NCBI GenBank assembly: GCA_964457545.1
Contig: CAYWEN010000004.1
Span: 62,001-126,000, forward strand
Source of the DNA: JAGGTJ01 sp964457545
GTDB taxonomy: Bacteria; Desulfobacterota; DSM-4660; Desulfatiglandales; Desulfatiglandaceae
Length of the DNA: 64,000 bases
Reading direction: 5' to 3'
How positions within the stretch are numbered: position 1 is the first letter of the stretch; each line of letters starts with the position of its first letter. The notes beneath the pieces are model-generated. The model was not told the DNA's origin and ran no database searches. It was given only the letters and a program-made list of their open reading frames with translations. This document shows positions 27,506 through 36,471 of the stretch, piece by piece. A program made the position numbers and the translations under genes.

Positions 27506-30367
27506 TTATTTGTTGGCTCCGCAACATTTCTTGTATTTTTTGCCGCTTCCACAGGGACAGGGATCATTTCTCCCTATTTTTTTCCCTGTGCGGCGTACTG
27601 TTGCAGGAGTGGCAGAGTCATTATCACCGTGAATAAGATTAAGCCTCCGTTTTTTTTTGGCTGGAAGTTTTTCAGGTTCTTCCCTGGCAAGCTGTATACG
27701 GAACAGTGTGCCAAGTATATCTTCTTTGATTCGATTCATCATGTTTTCAAACATGGAAAACCCTTCTTTCTGGTATTCTCTCAGCGGATCTAACTGCCCA
27801 TATCCCCTGAGACCAATTCCTTCTTTCATGTTTTCCATATCCTGAAGATGTTCAACCCATTTATCATCAATTATCTGGATCGTTATGTAATGTTCTATCT
27901 GATTCATTGTTTCCGTGCCAAACAGATTCTTCTTTTTATCATAAGCTGCCTTTACCTGTTTGGTAACAAGTTCTATCATATCGTCCACACTAAGTTTGCG
28001 AAATTCCTCCTGGCCGATATCCTCCGGTCCGATCTTTGGTATAAAATTGAAAATCCTTGCCAGATTTGTTATCAGTGCCTCCATATCCCAATCTTCGGGG
28101 TATGTCTTAGGATTCAAATGTCCTTTTACAATCAGTTTTACCTGGTCTTCCACCATGTCTTTTATCATGGCAGATATATCTTCACTGGCAAGAATGTCCT
28201 TTCTCAGAGAGTAGATCACCTCTCTTTGTTTATTCATTACATCATCGTATTCAAGGAGCTGCTTTCTTATATCAAAATTGTGGTTTTCTACTTTTTTCTG
28301 TGCGTTTTCAATGGCTTTTGAAATAAGACCATGTTCAATGGCCTCACCCTCTTTCATGCCAAGGCGTTCCATGACCGACGATATCCTTTCTGAGCCGAAT
28401 ATCCTTAACAGATCATCTTCGAGAGAAAGATAAAAACGGGATGACCCCGGATCTCCCTGCCTTCCTGCACGACCCCGTAACTGATTATCCACCCTGCGGC
28501 TTTCATGCCTTTCTGTGCCAAGGATATGAAGCCCTCCCAGTTCACGGACCCCTTCTCCGAGAACAATGTCTGTTCCACGACCAGCCATGTTAGTGGAAAT
28601 AGTCACTGTACGCTTCTGGCCGGCCCGGGCAACTATTTCAGCTTCCTTTTGGTGATGTTTGGCATTCAGTACGGAGTGAGGGATCTTTGCGCGTTTGAGC
28701 ATTTTGCTGAGCATCTCGGATTTTTCTATGGATATTGTTCCTACCAGCACTGGCTGACCTTTTTTGTACAGATCCTTTATCTCATTGACTACTGCATTGA
28801 ATTTTTCCCTTTCCGTCTTGTAAATCATGTCCGGGTAATCCTTGCGGATCATTTTCTTGTTTGTGGGTATAACCACGACATCAAGATCGTATATATTCTT
28901 GAATTCTGCTGCCTCTGTATCTGCCGTGCCAGTCATTCCTGACAGCTTGTCATACATTCGAAAGAAATTCTGATATGTGATTGATGCAAGTGTCTGGTTT
29001 TCTTCTTCTATGTTAACGTCTTCCTTTGCTTCAACCGCCTGATGCAGTCCATCACTCCACCTTCTTCCAGGCATTATGCGGCCCGTGAATTCATCAACAA
29101 TCAGCACCTTTCCATCCTTGACCACATAATGCACATCCTTTTCAAACAGCCAGTATGCCTTGATAAGTTGCTGAGTAGCATGTACCAGATCAGATGCCCT
29201 GATATACCGATTTTCTATATCTTTCAAACGCTCTGTCTTTTCTTCATCCGTAAGATCAGTGTCCTCCTGTACCAAACGGCTCTCCTCATCCATATCCGGA
29301 ATAACAAAGTCTCCCAGCCCTTCTTTTGCAAGCAGGGCCTGTCCCTTTTCAGTGAGTTCTACCGAATTTCCGCGTTCGTCTATGGTACAATAAAGGATCT
29401 GATCCAGTTCCGGCAGTATCTTCTGAGCGCTCAGCATGCTTTCTGTTTTCTCTATTCTCTTTTTCAGCCCCGGGTTTTCCGAGATCAGATTCAGGAAAGC
29501 AGGGTTTTTGGGGTCTCCCCTTTTTACCTGTAAAAGCCTTTCTATGGTTTCATCACCGTCGTCGCCCTGTAAAAGCCTTTCTCTCGCTTCATCCAAGAGG
29601 GATTTTATTACTGTGTTCTGTTTGTTTTTCAGCTTTATAACAAAGGGTTTTACCTCTGAATATATTTTGTTTTCACTGTGTTCAACAGGTCCGCTTATTA
29701 TAAGAGGTGTTCTTGCTTCATCTATAAGGATGCTGTCCACCTCATCTACAATTGCATAGTAGAAATCCCTCTGGACAAAATCATTCAGATCAAACTTCAT
29801 GTTATCCCGGAGATAATCAAAGCCGAATTCATTATTGGTTCCATAGGTTATATCGCATGCATATGCCTTTTTACGTTCCGAATCATCCATCCCATGAACA
29901 ACAACACCGGTAGACATGCCCAAAAAGCTATAGACAGCTCCCATCCACTCGGCATCACGTCTGGCAAGGTAATCATTTACAGTAACAAGGTGAACTCCTT
30001 TGCCTGTCAATGCATTCAGGTAAAGAGGCAGTGTGGCTGCAAGGGTTTTTCCTTCACCTGTTTTCATTTCAGCTATTTTTCCCCGGTGCAGAACAATGCC
30101 TCCTATTAACTGTACATCAAAGTGCCTCATACCAAGGGTCCTGACAGATGCCTCCCTGACAACGGCAAATGCTTCGGGCAGCAGATCATCAAGCGTTTCT
30201 CCCCTTGACAGTCTTTCCTTGAATTCAGATGTTTTTGCCCTTAACTGATCATCTGAAAGGGCGTGTATCTCAGGCTCCATGGAGTTGATCTTGTCAACTA
30301 TGGGGGCCATTTTCTTTAATTCCCTGTCATTCTTACTTCCAAAAACATCTTTCAATATGCCTAACAC
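27506..30367 (-). CDS. secA: Preprotein translocase ATPase SecA
   Basis: 953 residues. The start is the GTG at 30367: it gives the canonical MLGILKDVFGSKNDREL and has GGAGG eight bases upstream, whereas the ATG at 30385 overlaps that site. Walker A MKTGEGKTL, DEAD-type Walker B VDEVDSILIDEARTPLIISGP, the helicase motif TNMAGRGTDI, and a C-terminal zinc-binding tail CPCGSGKKYKKCC that binds SecB and ribosomes. NBD1 carries an insertion of about 90 residues seen in several phyla, with a short internal duplication (RLLQGDDGDETIERLLQ). It drives post-translational export through SecYEG. Confidence 0.97.
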   Translation of the reverse strand: MLGILKDVFGSKNDRELKKMAPIVDKINSMEPEIHALSDDQLRAKTSEFKERLSRGETLDDLLPEAFAVVREASVRTLGMRHFDVQLIGGIVLHRGKIAEMKTGEGKTLAATLPLYLNALTGKGVHLVTVNDYLARRDAEWMGAVYSFLGMSTGVVVHGMDDSERKKAYACDITYGTNNEFGFDYLRDNMKFDLNDFVQRDFYYAIVDEVDSILIDEARTPLIISGPVEHSENKIYSEVKPFVIKLKNKQNTVIKSLLDEARERLLQGDDGDETIERLLQVKRGDPKNPAFLNLISENPGLKKRIEKTESMLSAQKILPELDQILYCTIDERGNSVELTEKGQALLAKEGLGDFVIPDMDEESRLVQEDTDLTDEEKTERLKDIENRYIRASDLVHATQQLIKAYWLFEKDVHYVVKDGKVLIVDEFTGRIMPGRRWSDGLHQAVEAKEDVNIEEENQTLASITYQNFFRMYDKLSGMTGTADTEAAEFKNIYDLDVVVIPTNKKMIRKDYPDMIYKTEREKFNAVVNEIKDLYKKGQPVLVGTISIEKSEMLSKMLKRAKIPHSVLNAKHHQKEAEIVARAGQKRTVTISTNMAGRGTDIVLGEGVRELGGLHILGTERHESRRVDNQLRGRAGRQGDPGSSRFYLSLEDDLLRIFGSERISSVMERLGMKEGEAIEHGLISKAIENAQKKVENHNFDIRKQLLEYDDVMNKQREVIYSLRKDILASEDISAMIKDMVEDQVKLIVKGHLNPKTYPEDWDMEALITNLARIFNFIPKIGPEDIGQEEFRKLSVDDMIELVTKQVKAAYDKKKNLFGTETMNQIEHYITIQIIDDKWVEHLQDMENMKEGIGLRGYGQLDPLREYQKEGFSMFENMMNRIKEDILGTLFRIQLAREEPEKLPAKKKRRLNLIHGDNDSATPATVRRTGKKIGRNDPCPCGSGKKYKKCCGANK

Positions 30368-30806
30368 TACAAGATCCTCCTGCATTAGCAGATATGTTTT
30401 TCTGGAGATAAACTGAAAACAACCTTGAAGCAAGATTGATGCCTTCGTAAAAAGTCTCGGATTTTTACAATATAGTGTAATATTGGACCTTTTAGAGGTT
30501 CAGTTTGCAATGTTTTGTGTTTGAAATCCTGATTGTCGATTTTTTACGAGATTGTCAAGAGTGGATAAAAGATTTATGGCAAGCATGACCTGACAGCCTT
30601 TTATATTCTCTATCCATAATCGGCATAGTTTGTTTGAGATTGAGGTATGCAAAAATTCACAGATATGTCTTTCCAGAATCAGATTTTGAACGTAACAACA
30701 CCGGCAAAACAGATGGTTATGAATAGAGCCTGATTGGTGCCCATCCACAAGTTGGTCTTGACACTTGGGAACTGGATGGTGAGTATAATCTATTCATAGA
30801 TGGGCA
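30368..30806. other. Long intergenic region upstream of secA
   Basis: 439 bases with no supported gene; the 82-codon minus-strand frame here shows no domain, signal or ribosome binding site. It contains the R3 element and, at the right edge, an inverted repeat overlapping the M23 peptidase stop codon. Promoters for secA should lie here. Confidence 0.5.
30436..30558. repeat. R3 element: 123-bp segment with inverted ends, upstream of secA
   Basis: The left end TTGATGCCTTCGTAAAAAGTC (30436-30456) and the reverse complement of the right end (30538-30558) agree at about 15 of 21 positions, including an exact CGTAAAAA core. A second short hairpin, GTAAAAA/TTTTTAC, lies inside the left end. It has the layout of a small non-autonomous inverted-repeat element and occupies the 5' region of secA. 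Only one copy was found in this window. Confidence 0.5.
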
Positions 30807-30810
30807 CTAA
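30734..30810 (-). terminator. Inverted repeat at the M23 peptidase stop codon
   Basis: TTGGTGCCCATC (30734-30745) can pair with GATGGGCACTAA (30799-30810), 11 of 12 positions, loop about 53 bases. The right arm includes the peptidase stop codon. It may stabilise or end the peptidase transcript; the long loop and lack of a T-run make it a weak terminator candidate. Confidence 0.35.
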
Positions 30811-31694
30811 TTAGGCATAATAAATCTCAAGGGATTCATGGCTATTCTGTTCAGGAGCACCTCATAGTGAAGATGTGGACCTGTTGATCTGCCGGAATTG
30901 CCTGCCAAAGCGATGACACTGCCACGTCTCACAAATTGCCCCTTTTTGACAAACACCTTTTTCAGATGTGCATATCTGGTCTTTATTCCATATCCATGTT
31001 TTATAATTATACTTAAACCATAGCCGTGACCGTGTGCGATTGTTGTAACAATGCCATCTGCAGGGGCTTTTACCGGAGTTCCTGATCTTACAGAAATATC
31101 AATTCCACGATGAAACTCTCTTTTCCCTGTAAAAGGGGATGTTCTGTATCCAAAACCTGAACTGATATAGCCTATTACAGGCCATTTGGACGGTATTCTT
31201 GCAAGATAGACCTTCTTGCTCTCCAAAAGTTCAAACAGCTCGTTTTCACTGTTTCTGACAACAGCTATGAACCTTTCTATCCTGGAAAAGGATTCTCTCA
31301 GCGGATATTCCCGGTTCCCATGACTGTTTTTTATGGAAGATGAATAACTTCCTCCCATTCCCGGCAATTCATATGTTTTTATGCCTTTTTCAGGATGAGA
31401 CATGGCCTTTATCTCGGCATGAAAGGCAGCCAGGTTATCAAGTTCCCTGTCTATCTTTTTGACATGCGATGACAGGTAGGTTATTTGTTTCTTTTGAAGC
31501 CTGTTTTCATTACGAAGTTCAGCAAGGCAGGCCTTTTGTTTGTTTATTATGCAGTAGTAACTGGTTAGCCATACAAGTACAGGCAATACAGCAACAAAAA
31601 ATATAACGAGACTGAAAAAGAGTGTGGATGGAATATAAAACTGCCTTGTTTTTCCCGAAGGTTTGAAGGTGATTTGGAGTCTGGTCTTTTTCAT
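30807..31694 (-). CDS. M23 family metallopeptidase (cell-wall endopeptidase, membrane-anchored)
   Basis: 295 residues. A basic N-terminus is followed by one transmembrane helix (residues about 22-45), a coiled coil (about 55-100, RNENRLQKKQITYLSSHVKK), a linker, and a LytM/M23 domain at about 170-290. Zinc ligands are in HRGIDIS (HxxxD) and HLHYE (HxH); SGFGYRTSPFTGKREFH is the usual lead-in. Such proteins cut peptidoglycan cross-links or, when paired with others, activate amidases (NlpD/EnvC type). The catalytic residues are intact here, so an active enzyme is more likely than a pure activator. Confidence 0.88.
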   Translation of the reverse strand: MKKTRLQITFKPSGKTRQFYIPSTLFFSLVIFFVAVLPVLVWLTSYYCIINKQKACLAELRNENRLQKKQITYLSSHVKKIDRELDNLAAFHAEIKAMSHPEKGIKTYELPGMGGSYSSSIKNSHGNREYPLRESFSRIERFIAVVRNSENELFELLESKKVYLARIPSKWPVIGYISSGFGYRTSPFTGKREFHRGIDISVRSGTPVKAPADGIVTTIAHGHGYGLSIIIKHGYGIKTRYAHLKKVFVKKGQFVRRGSVIALAGNSGRSTGPHLHYEVLLNRIAMNPLRFIMPN

Positions 31695-32071
31695 GAAAAA
31701 TTTCCCTTAAACCTTGTAATGTTTGCTCACAAGGAGATATTGACAGATGTTGCCTTTTTGAATAAAGACAAATACATGGGCAACTACATTGCAGGTTTTG
31801 CAGGACTATTGGTTGTACGTTTCATCCCTTGACGGCCTTTTCTTGCGAGTCTGTGGGTGTTGGTTAGCGAGGGTACAGGCCTTGAATCCTGGCTGTAAGC
31901 AAGACCAAAAGACAAATTTTGCACAAACATTATAAATTATGGAGCAGAAAACCCACAGTACCCAAAAGTTGACCTGTGAACGTAAGGTTAAAAAACCAAA
32001 CAATAAAACAAAGATACACAGCTTTAGGAGAGGTGTCAACACGAGAGAACAGGTGCTGGCAAGTTTCCGGT
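31695..32071. other. Intergenic region upstream of the M23 gene
   Basis: About 380 bases without a supported gene. It holds the candidate promoter at 32011-32039. Short frames on both strands have no recognisable product. Confidence 0.4.
32011..32039 (-). promoter_or_regulatory. Candidate sigma-70 promoter upstream of the M23 gene
   Basis: On the minus strand TTGACA (32034-32039), a 17-base spacer and TATCTT (32011-32016). The predicted start is about 310 bases before the peptidase ATG, a long leader. Good match to consensus but unsupported by anything else. Confidence 0.3.
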
Positions 32072-33373
32072 TTATAATGGTTGCCATGCGTCAGATTGCA
32101 GAAATTTTTTGTGTGCCTGTCCTGCTTTGGTGACAGGTACGGCTATAAATACGGCAGGCATACCAGCAACAAGCCTGCCTGCCTTTTTTTCAATACCCAT
32201 AAGTCTTGCTCCATTCCAGGTTGCACACATTACAGCTTTTTCCATTGAAATACCTGCCCTCATAAAAATCTCAATCTCCCTGAACAGTGAGGAACCATGA
32301 TCAACCCCTATGCTGCCTGAATCTGTCCCTGCGGCAATGGTTACTCCAAGGGCATCTGCAAGTCTTATCTGTTCAAGTTGATGTTCCAAATTGCGTGTTG
32401 CAATCTGTCTTTGCTCTATCGCAAGATCCGGGATTTTCATGTATGCTTCCATGGTAAATGCAGTAGGCACCCATGTTACATCCTTATCTGCCATTAATTG
32501 CAGGTTCTTTTCTCCCATGAAAAAGCCGTGTTCTATGGAATCAGCCCCTGCTTTTATTGCCTCTTTGACGGGCCTTTTTCCATTTGCATGGACCATGACT
32601 TTGAGGCCTGTAGCATGGGCGGCATGTATGACCCTTTTCAGGACATTTTCCTTGAACTGTGGGTCTGTCTGTTTCCCAAATTCCTCAAGGCTGTTCAAAC
32701 CGGAATTTATGATCTTTACATGATCAATTCCATTGCTCATGATTGCATTGAACATATCTTTTTCTGTGGAAACGGCTTGTCCTGCAAACCTTCCGTAACG
32801 GCCTTTTGCATGGATTGCCTTTCCGGCGGAGCTTACAAGGATTTTCATTTTCGGATTATAGACCTGAATGACAGGATCGAGGATATTCCGATTGGATATG
32901 GACGGTTGACAGGTTCGGTTTTGTTTTTGAATACAGTCTGTATGTGTTTTGACTGCAGATGTGTCATTTTTGTATGCAGAAACAAAACCTCTGTAATCTC
33001 CGCCGTCCCTTACGGCTACAATTCCATGTTTGATATGATCACAGAGGTGTTTTGAGATGGCATTCCTTGCCTCCTTGCAGGTAAAATTCAACTGTTTCTT
33101 TCTTGTCTCTTTATCTGATGTGCCTGACATAAAGAGATGTACATGACAGTCAACAAGACCTGGTACAACAAGAGCTTCGCAAAGATCCAGGGTGTCGGCC
33201 GGCAGATGTTTGGATAAATATCCGCCTTTTATCCAGGATATCCGGTCTGCATCTATCTTAATAAGGACATTTTTGCGCATAGACGTACCGGTTCCGTCAA
33301 TAAAATATCCTGCAAAGACATGAAATGATGTTTTTGGAAAAGCAACAAGAGATGAAGATTCGGGAGGAAACAT
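32072..33373 (-). CDS. Amidohydrolase family protein (metal-dependent, prolidase/imidazolonepropionase-like)
   Basis: 433 residues from the ATG at 33373; the 74 codons upstream in the same frame are not protein-like (cysteine-rich, no similarity), so the longer start is rejected. Features of the amidohydrolase TIM barrel: a short N-terminal beta-sandwich strand (FAGYFIDGTG), the first metal pair DCHVHLF, KVMVHANG, DSIEHGFF, and GTDSGSIG for the catalytic Asp. The metal-binding lysine may lie in DHVKIINSG. Relatives hydrolyse cyclic amides, dipeptides or organophosphate-like esters. Substrate unknown; no catabolic cluster is nearby. Confidence 0.82.
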   Translation of the reverse strand: MFPPESSSLVAFPKTSFHVFAGYFIDGTGTSMRKNVLIKIDADRISWIKGGYLSKHLPADTLDLCEALVVPGLVDCHVHLFMSGTSDKETRKKQLNFTCKEARNAISKHLCDHIKHGIVAVRDGGDYRGFVSAYKNDTSAVKTHTDCIQKQNRTCQPSISNRNILDPVIQVYNPKMKILVSSAGKAIHAKGRYGRFAGQAVSTEKDMFNAIMSNGIDHVKIINSGLNSLEEFGKQTDPQFKENVLKRVIHAAHATGLKVMVHANGKRPVKEAIKAGADSIEHGFFMGEKNLQLMADKDVTWVPTAFTMEAYMKIPDLAIEQRQIATRNLEHQLEQIRLADALGVTIAAGTDSGSIGVDHGSSLFREIEIFMRAGISMEKAVMCATWNGARLMGIEKKAGRLVAGMPAVFIAVPVTKAGQAHKKFLQSDAWQPL

Positions 33374-33611
33374 TTTCAACAGAATGCCTTGAAAAAACAG
33401 GTTGTTTTTAGTGGGTGTTACGCAATGAATCCCTGCAGAAGGTTGGTAATGTACGCATTGTATCAATTGCCCGGGGCAGTATCGTTTTTTGTGCCGAATC
33501 CTTTTTCCCGGACTGTCAGGAGACAGGACAGGGTGTATCACAATGCCACATGTTTGATCACAACAACATAGGCACAGCCAACACACTGAAAACAAAACAG
33601 TTCAAACATGA

Positions 33612-33959
33612 TCAGCATGTAAGATGAAAGCAGGCGCCTGTCTTTTTCCCTGAAGCAACCAGGTCATTAAATATCTTCATAGCCCTGAGATTGGGGGCAG
33701 ACACAAGGTCGATGTTTTGCATGGCAAGCAGGCTTCTTATATCATTGTCAGGTCTCATAAGACCATCCATTCCGGTTCCGGCAACAATCACTTCCGGCAT
33801 GGATGCAGCAAGATCTTCTATGTCATTGAATGAAAGGACATGACTCTGTTTTCGCCACCATGAATCGTCTGTTTTTCCATCGGGATAAACAATAATGTCT
33901 GATGAATATTCTTTTCCGTCAATTGTTATGGAGCCAAAAACACAGCGTTGAATGAACAA
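33612..33959 (-). CDS. Mth938-like domain protein (DUF498)
   Basis: 115 residues with the Mth938/DUF498 pattern: FGSITIDGKEYSSDIIVYPDG, SWWRKQSHVLSFNDIEDL, PEVIVAGTGMDGLMRP and a C-terminal helix (RAMKIFNDLVASGKKTGACFHLTC). Members are small Rossmann-like proteins, some associated with respiratory complex I assembly (NDUFAF3 relatives) or of unknown role. It lies between the amidohydrolase and the MCE lipoprotein on the same strand. Confidence 0.8.
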   Translation of the reverse strand: MFIQRCVFGSITIDGKEYSSDIIVYPDGKTDDSWWRKQSHVLSFNDIEDLAASMPEVIVAGTGMDGLMRPDNDIRSLLAMQNIDLVSAPNLRAMKIFNDLVASGKKTGACFHLTC

Positions 33960-33999
33960 GCCAGATCTCCTTTGATTAGATTTTCCAAATTTATGAAAA

Positions 34000-34671
34000 C
34001 TATATACTTACCCCGTTAGTGCTATTGGAGTTGTCCTGCTCCTGCAATTTTTTTAAACGTCTTTTAAGTTCCTCAAGTTGTTGCTTAAGATAAGGTACAA
34101 TCTCCCTGTTGAATTTCTCAACAGAGGATTTGCCTTGCCTGGATAACTCCTCTGTCAGCCGATTTATCTCCTGTTTCAATTTTTTTGCCTTGTCAGTCCG
34201 GGGTATGTTTTTAAGCCCGTTGAAGAATTCGTCAAACTGTTTTTGAATGGCTGACAGGTTTGTTCTGAAAGACTCCACAGCCTGCTCGGAAAAGGCAGAA
34301 AGCCTTGAAGAGCCAATAATAACAGCTCCTTTCCCAAGAGGAACTCCATTTTCAGCAACATGTATCATTTCAATGGCCTTGTGTCCTATGTGTAGGTGGT
34401 CATTAATGATAAAAAATCTCGATTTGTCTGTTACCGACCTGGCAAAATCCTCCTTTATTTTAACGTGAACAAGGAATTTACCTTTTTGTGTATACACAAC
34501 CTTCAGAACAGAGCCGATTTCGGTATTATCAAATATGACCCTGTCCCCGCCTTTAAGTCCGTTAACATGGTCAAACTGTATCTTGCAGGTCATATTGTTG
34601 TTTAAACAGCCTGCAGTTATGAACATAAAGATTATGGCTATTAAGAAACAGGACGTTATTGTTTTTTTCAT
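34000..34671 (-). CDS. MCE/MlaD-domain lipoprotein
   Basis: 223 residues from the ATG at 34671, behind GGAAGG. Lipoprotein signal with lipobox ITAGC near residue 21. Residues about 28-105 form an MCE/MlaD beta-barrel (FDHVNGLKGGDRVIFDNTEIGSVLKVVY), the unit that binds lipid in intermembrane phospholipid transport. The rest (about 130-215) is a charged coiled coil. In contrast to MlaD of Gram-negatives with an N-terminal TM, this one is lipid-anchored, like the PqiC/LetB-linked or Mla-like lipoproteins. No mlaE or mlaF ATPase is adjacent. A partial R1 repeat begins just upstream of the ribosome binding site. Confidence 0.78.
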   Translation of the reverse strand: MKKTITSCFLIAIIFMFITAGCLNNNMTCKIQFDHVNGLKGGDRVIFDNTEIGSVLKVVYTQKGKFLVHVKIKEDFARSVTDKSRFFIINDHLHIGHKAIEMIHVAENGVPLGKGAVIIGSSRLSAFSEQAVESFRTNLSAIQKQFDEFFNGLKNIPRTDKAKKLKQEINRLTEELSRQGKSSVEKFNREIVPYLKQQLEELKRRLKKLQEQDNSNSTNGVSI

Positions 34672-34681
34672 ATCGCTGCCT

Positions 34682-34722
34682 TCCACTTGTAACTGGCCTT
34701 TTTATGCAATCCTGACCATGTC
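34682..34722 (+). repeat. R1 repeat, left-end fragment
   Basis: TGTAACTGGCCTTTTTATGC and the following AATCCTGACCATGTCAG match the left end of the full R1 copy at 54043 (TGTAAATGGCCTTTTTGTGC...). It abuts the ribosome binding site of the MCE gene on the minus strand and marks the left edge of the accessory island. Confidence 0.6.
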
Positions 34723-34881
34723 AGATGTCTGTGCAGAACCAGGTAAAAGGGTTTTTATTATTTTGCATATTTTCTCATGATACAGCTTCTGAAGCCGACA
34801 ATCAATCAATAATACAGATCCCGGAATCTGTGATAGATTCTGTGCAGGTTGGTAAATTTGTCTGTTTTGGCGACAAAAAAG

Positions 34882-35111
34882 TCTTCCGGGGGTCCTGGGC
34901 AGACCTCAGCCGAAGGTTGTTTTAGATGCTGTGGATGAAGAGGGGGGTATTTCCTGTTATGCCAAGGGCTTTAACTGTCGGCATGAATGCTATGGGCGCT
35001 TGTTTCAAACTCGTTATAAAGATAATTCTGTACCGGGAAGATGTTTGTCTTTTAGAGCTGGTACGATATATTCGTGTGAATCCCTTATGGGTCAATCTTG
35101 TTGAGAATTGA
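34882..35111 (+). pseudogene. REP-associated tyrosine transposase (Y1/RAYT family), frameshifted 3' remnant
   Basis: One frame reads YAKGFNCRHECYGRLFQTRYK (about 34958-35020), and another then continues REDVCLLELVRYIRVNPLW to a stop at 35111. Joined, these give the highly conserved C-terminal half of the Y1 transposase fold typical of RAYTs (YAxxFNRRHRRxGHLFQxRYK...ED.YLLELVRYIHLNPLR). A frameshift near 35020-35030 separates them, and the HUH motif and catalytic tyrosine that should lie upstream are missing or unrecognisable. RAYTs cut single-stranded palindromic repeats (REP) and spread them, so a decayed copy next to the R1 palindromic repeats is suggestive. Confidence 0.75.
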
Positions 35112-35463
35112 AAGGTATTGATCCGGGCCCTGGAATTTTATTTTATAAGAAGGGGAAATCCTGTTTTGCATCTGTTTTGACCCTTGCCAATCCCTGTATG
35201 GTCTGGTAGTGTTCATTTAGGTCTTTTCTTTTTGATTTTATTGAGTCTTTTACAAGATTCAATGTATCAGAAGGCAAAGGTCTTCTTGCGTTAATATGTT
35301 TTTTTAGGCAGGTGATATCTTTTCTGTGCGCATAACTGCTGGACGTTGAAAAACAGATCTTGTTTACTAACTGGTTTGTTAATACTTCGTTATTTATAGT
35401 GTGGCATATCATGTTAATAACACGTAACATAACGTCAAGCCCGGGAAATTTGCAGTATAAACA
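35112..35463. other. Intergenic region between RAYT remnant and HExxH gene
   Basis: About 350 bases. A 95-codon frame on the minus strand shows no domain, and I see no ribosome binding site for it. It may be decayed mobile DNA, but nothing specific is recognised. Confidence 0.35.
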
Positions 35464-36471
35464 ATGAAATATATTGACAGAAAACCAGTTTTGCAGAATA
35501 CGTCCCCGGTTTCCATATCACGCAAAGAAACGGGTTTGTGTAACATGCTTGCTGCTGTTGATCCGGTACTGTTCTTTCAGCGAACTGTCGGCAATCAGAC
35601 TGTTCAAAGAGTATTTCAGTCAGGCAGACAGGGCCTGGCTGCCAAACAGCATGATCTTATCCGGCTGCAGCGTGTACGGCATGTGCATAGGCGTTCTCCT
35701 GTTCCCGGTTTAAGTTCGATGAAACTCCACACCTTTCTTAATGACCTGAACACCATAATCTATAGGAGCTTTGGCAAACAGGCATCTTTGAACGTAAATG
35801 ATTTTTCATTTCTTACGTCTGTCCAGTTTCTGCATCAACTGAAAACCAGTTCCCCCGCCGATTATTCTTATGCATACAATAGGGCAGTTGAGGTATGTGC
35901 TGCCAGGTCAAACAGACAGTTTCAGAAAATTTGCGGTAGTGACAGGGGGTGCATCAGGCATGTCCTTAACATTCAAAAAAACAGAAGAATGTGTAATCAA
36001 GGCATTCCAGCAGATATCTTGATAGCGCCCTTTATGGATATTGCTGGACTGACTCTTCCTGGCAAAGGCAGATCCCTGATTAATCTTGGAATGCCTGGTA
36101 CGCCGAAGAACAGGATTCTGGAGACCATAGTTCATGAGGGTCTTCACCGGCTCAGGGGCAGGATTTGGGCACAGCGGTCCCGGATAGGATTGGGAGCCTA
36201 CCATTCAATACATAGAAGACGCTTGTCTCATATAAAGAAAAAGCTGGATGAAGGAACTGTGCAGATACTTACCCGGGAAGTAATAAGAAAAATGAGGGGA
36301 ATCAGTGGGCGAAACTGGTTCAGGGGATATTCCTCGTCATCGTATGTGCAGGAGATTCATTACGTCCAGGGTATTTTGGGCCGCCATAATAAGAACATGG
36401 CCTTTTTGGTCAAGGCCTATTTCAGTAATGCTGGCATCCGTGAGGTTGAAGATCTGCAGTTTTGGCAATAG
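35464..36471 (+). CDS. Putative contractile-injection-system cargo-like protein with HExxH metallopeptidase motif
   Basis: 335 residues; no strong ribosome binding site before the ATG. Near the N-terminus, QRTVGNQTVQRVFQSG (residues 39-54) closely matches a motif (QRTVGNQAVQR) that I know from proteins associated with extracellular contractile injection systems, usually ahead of a DUF4157 metallopeptidase domain. The standard DUF4157 segments that follow in those proteins (QEADRVA, HELTHVVQQ) are absent. Instead an HExxH site, HEGLH, is at 224-228 (ILETIVHEGLHRLRG), with Glu residues downstream that could be a third ligand. No signal peptide or TM. I infer a zinc-peptidase-like effector or toxin domain behind a docking motif. 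No sheath, tube or baseplate gene is in the window. It lies on the small island with the RAYT remnant. Confidence 0.55.
   Translation: MKYIDRKPVLQNTSPVSISRKETGLCNMLAAVDPVLFFQRTVGNQTVQRVFQSGRQGLAAKQHDLIRLQRVRHVHRRSPVPGLSSMKLHTFLNDLNTIIYRSFGKQASLNVNDFSFLTSVQFLHQLKTSSPADYSYAYNRAVEVCAARSNRQFQKICGSDRGCIRHVLNIQKNRRMCNQGIPADILIAPFMDIAGLTLPGKGRSLINLGMPGTPKNRILETIVHEGLHRLRGRIWAQRSRIGLGAYHSIHRRRLSHIKKKLDEGTVQILTREVIRKMRGISGRNWFRGYSSSSYVQEIHYVQGILGRHNKNMAFLVKAYFSNAGIREVEDLQFWQ

Noticed and set aside
30500..30748. 82-codon minus-strand ORF upstream of secA
   Set aside because: Overlaps the R3 element and has no protein features.
33374..33595. In-frame upstream extension of the amidohydrolase
   Set aside because: 74 cysteine-rich codons without family similarity; the family N-terminus starts after 33373.
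35143..35430. 95-codon minus-strand ORF on the island
   Set aside because: No domain or start signal; likely decayed DNA.
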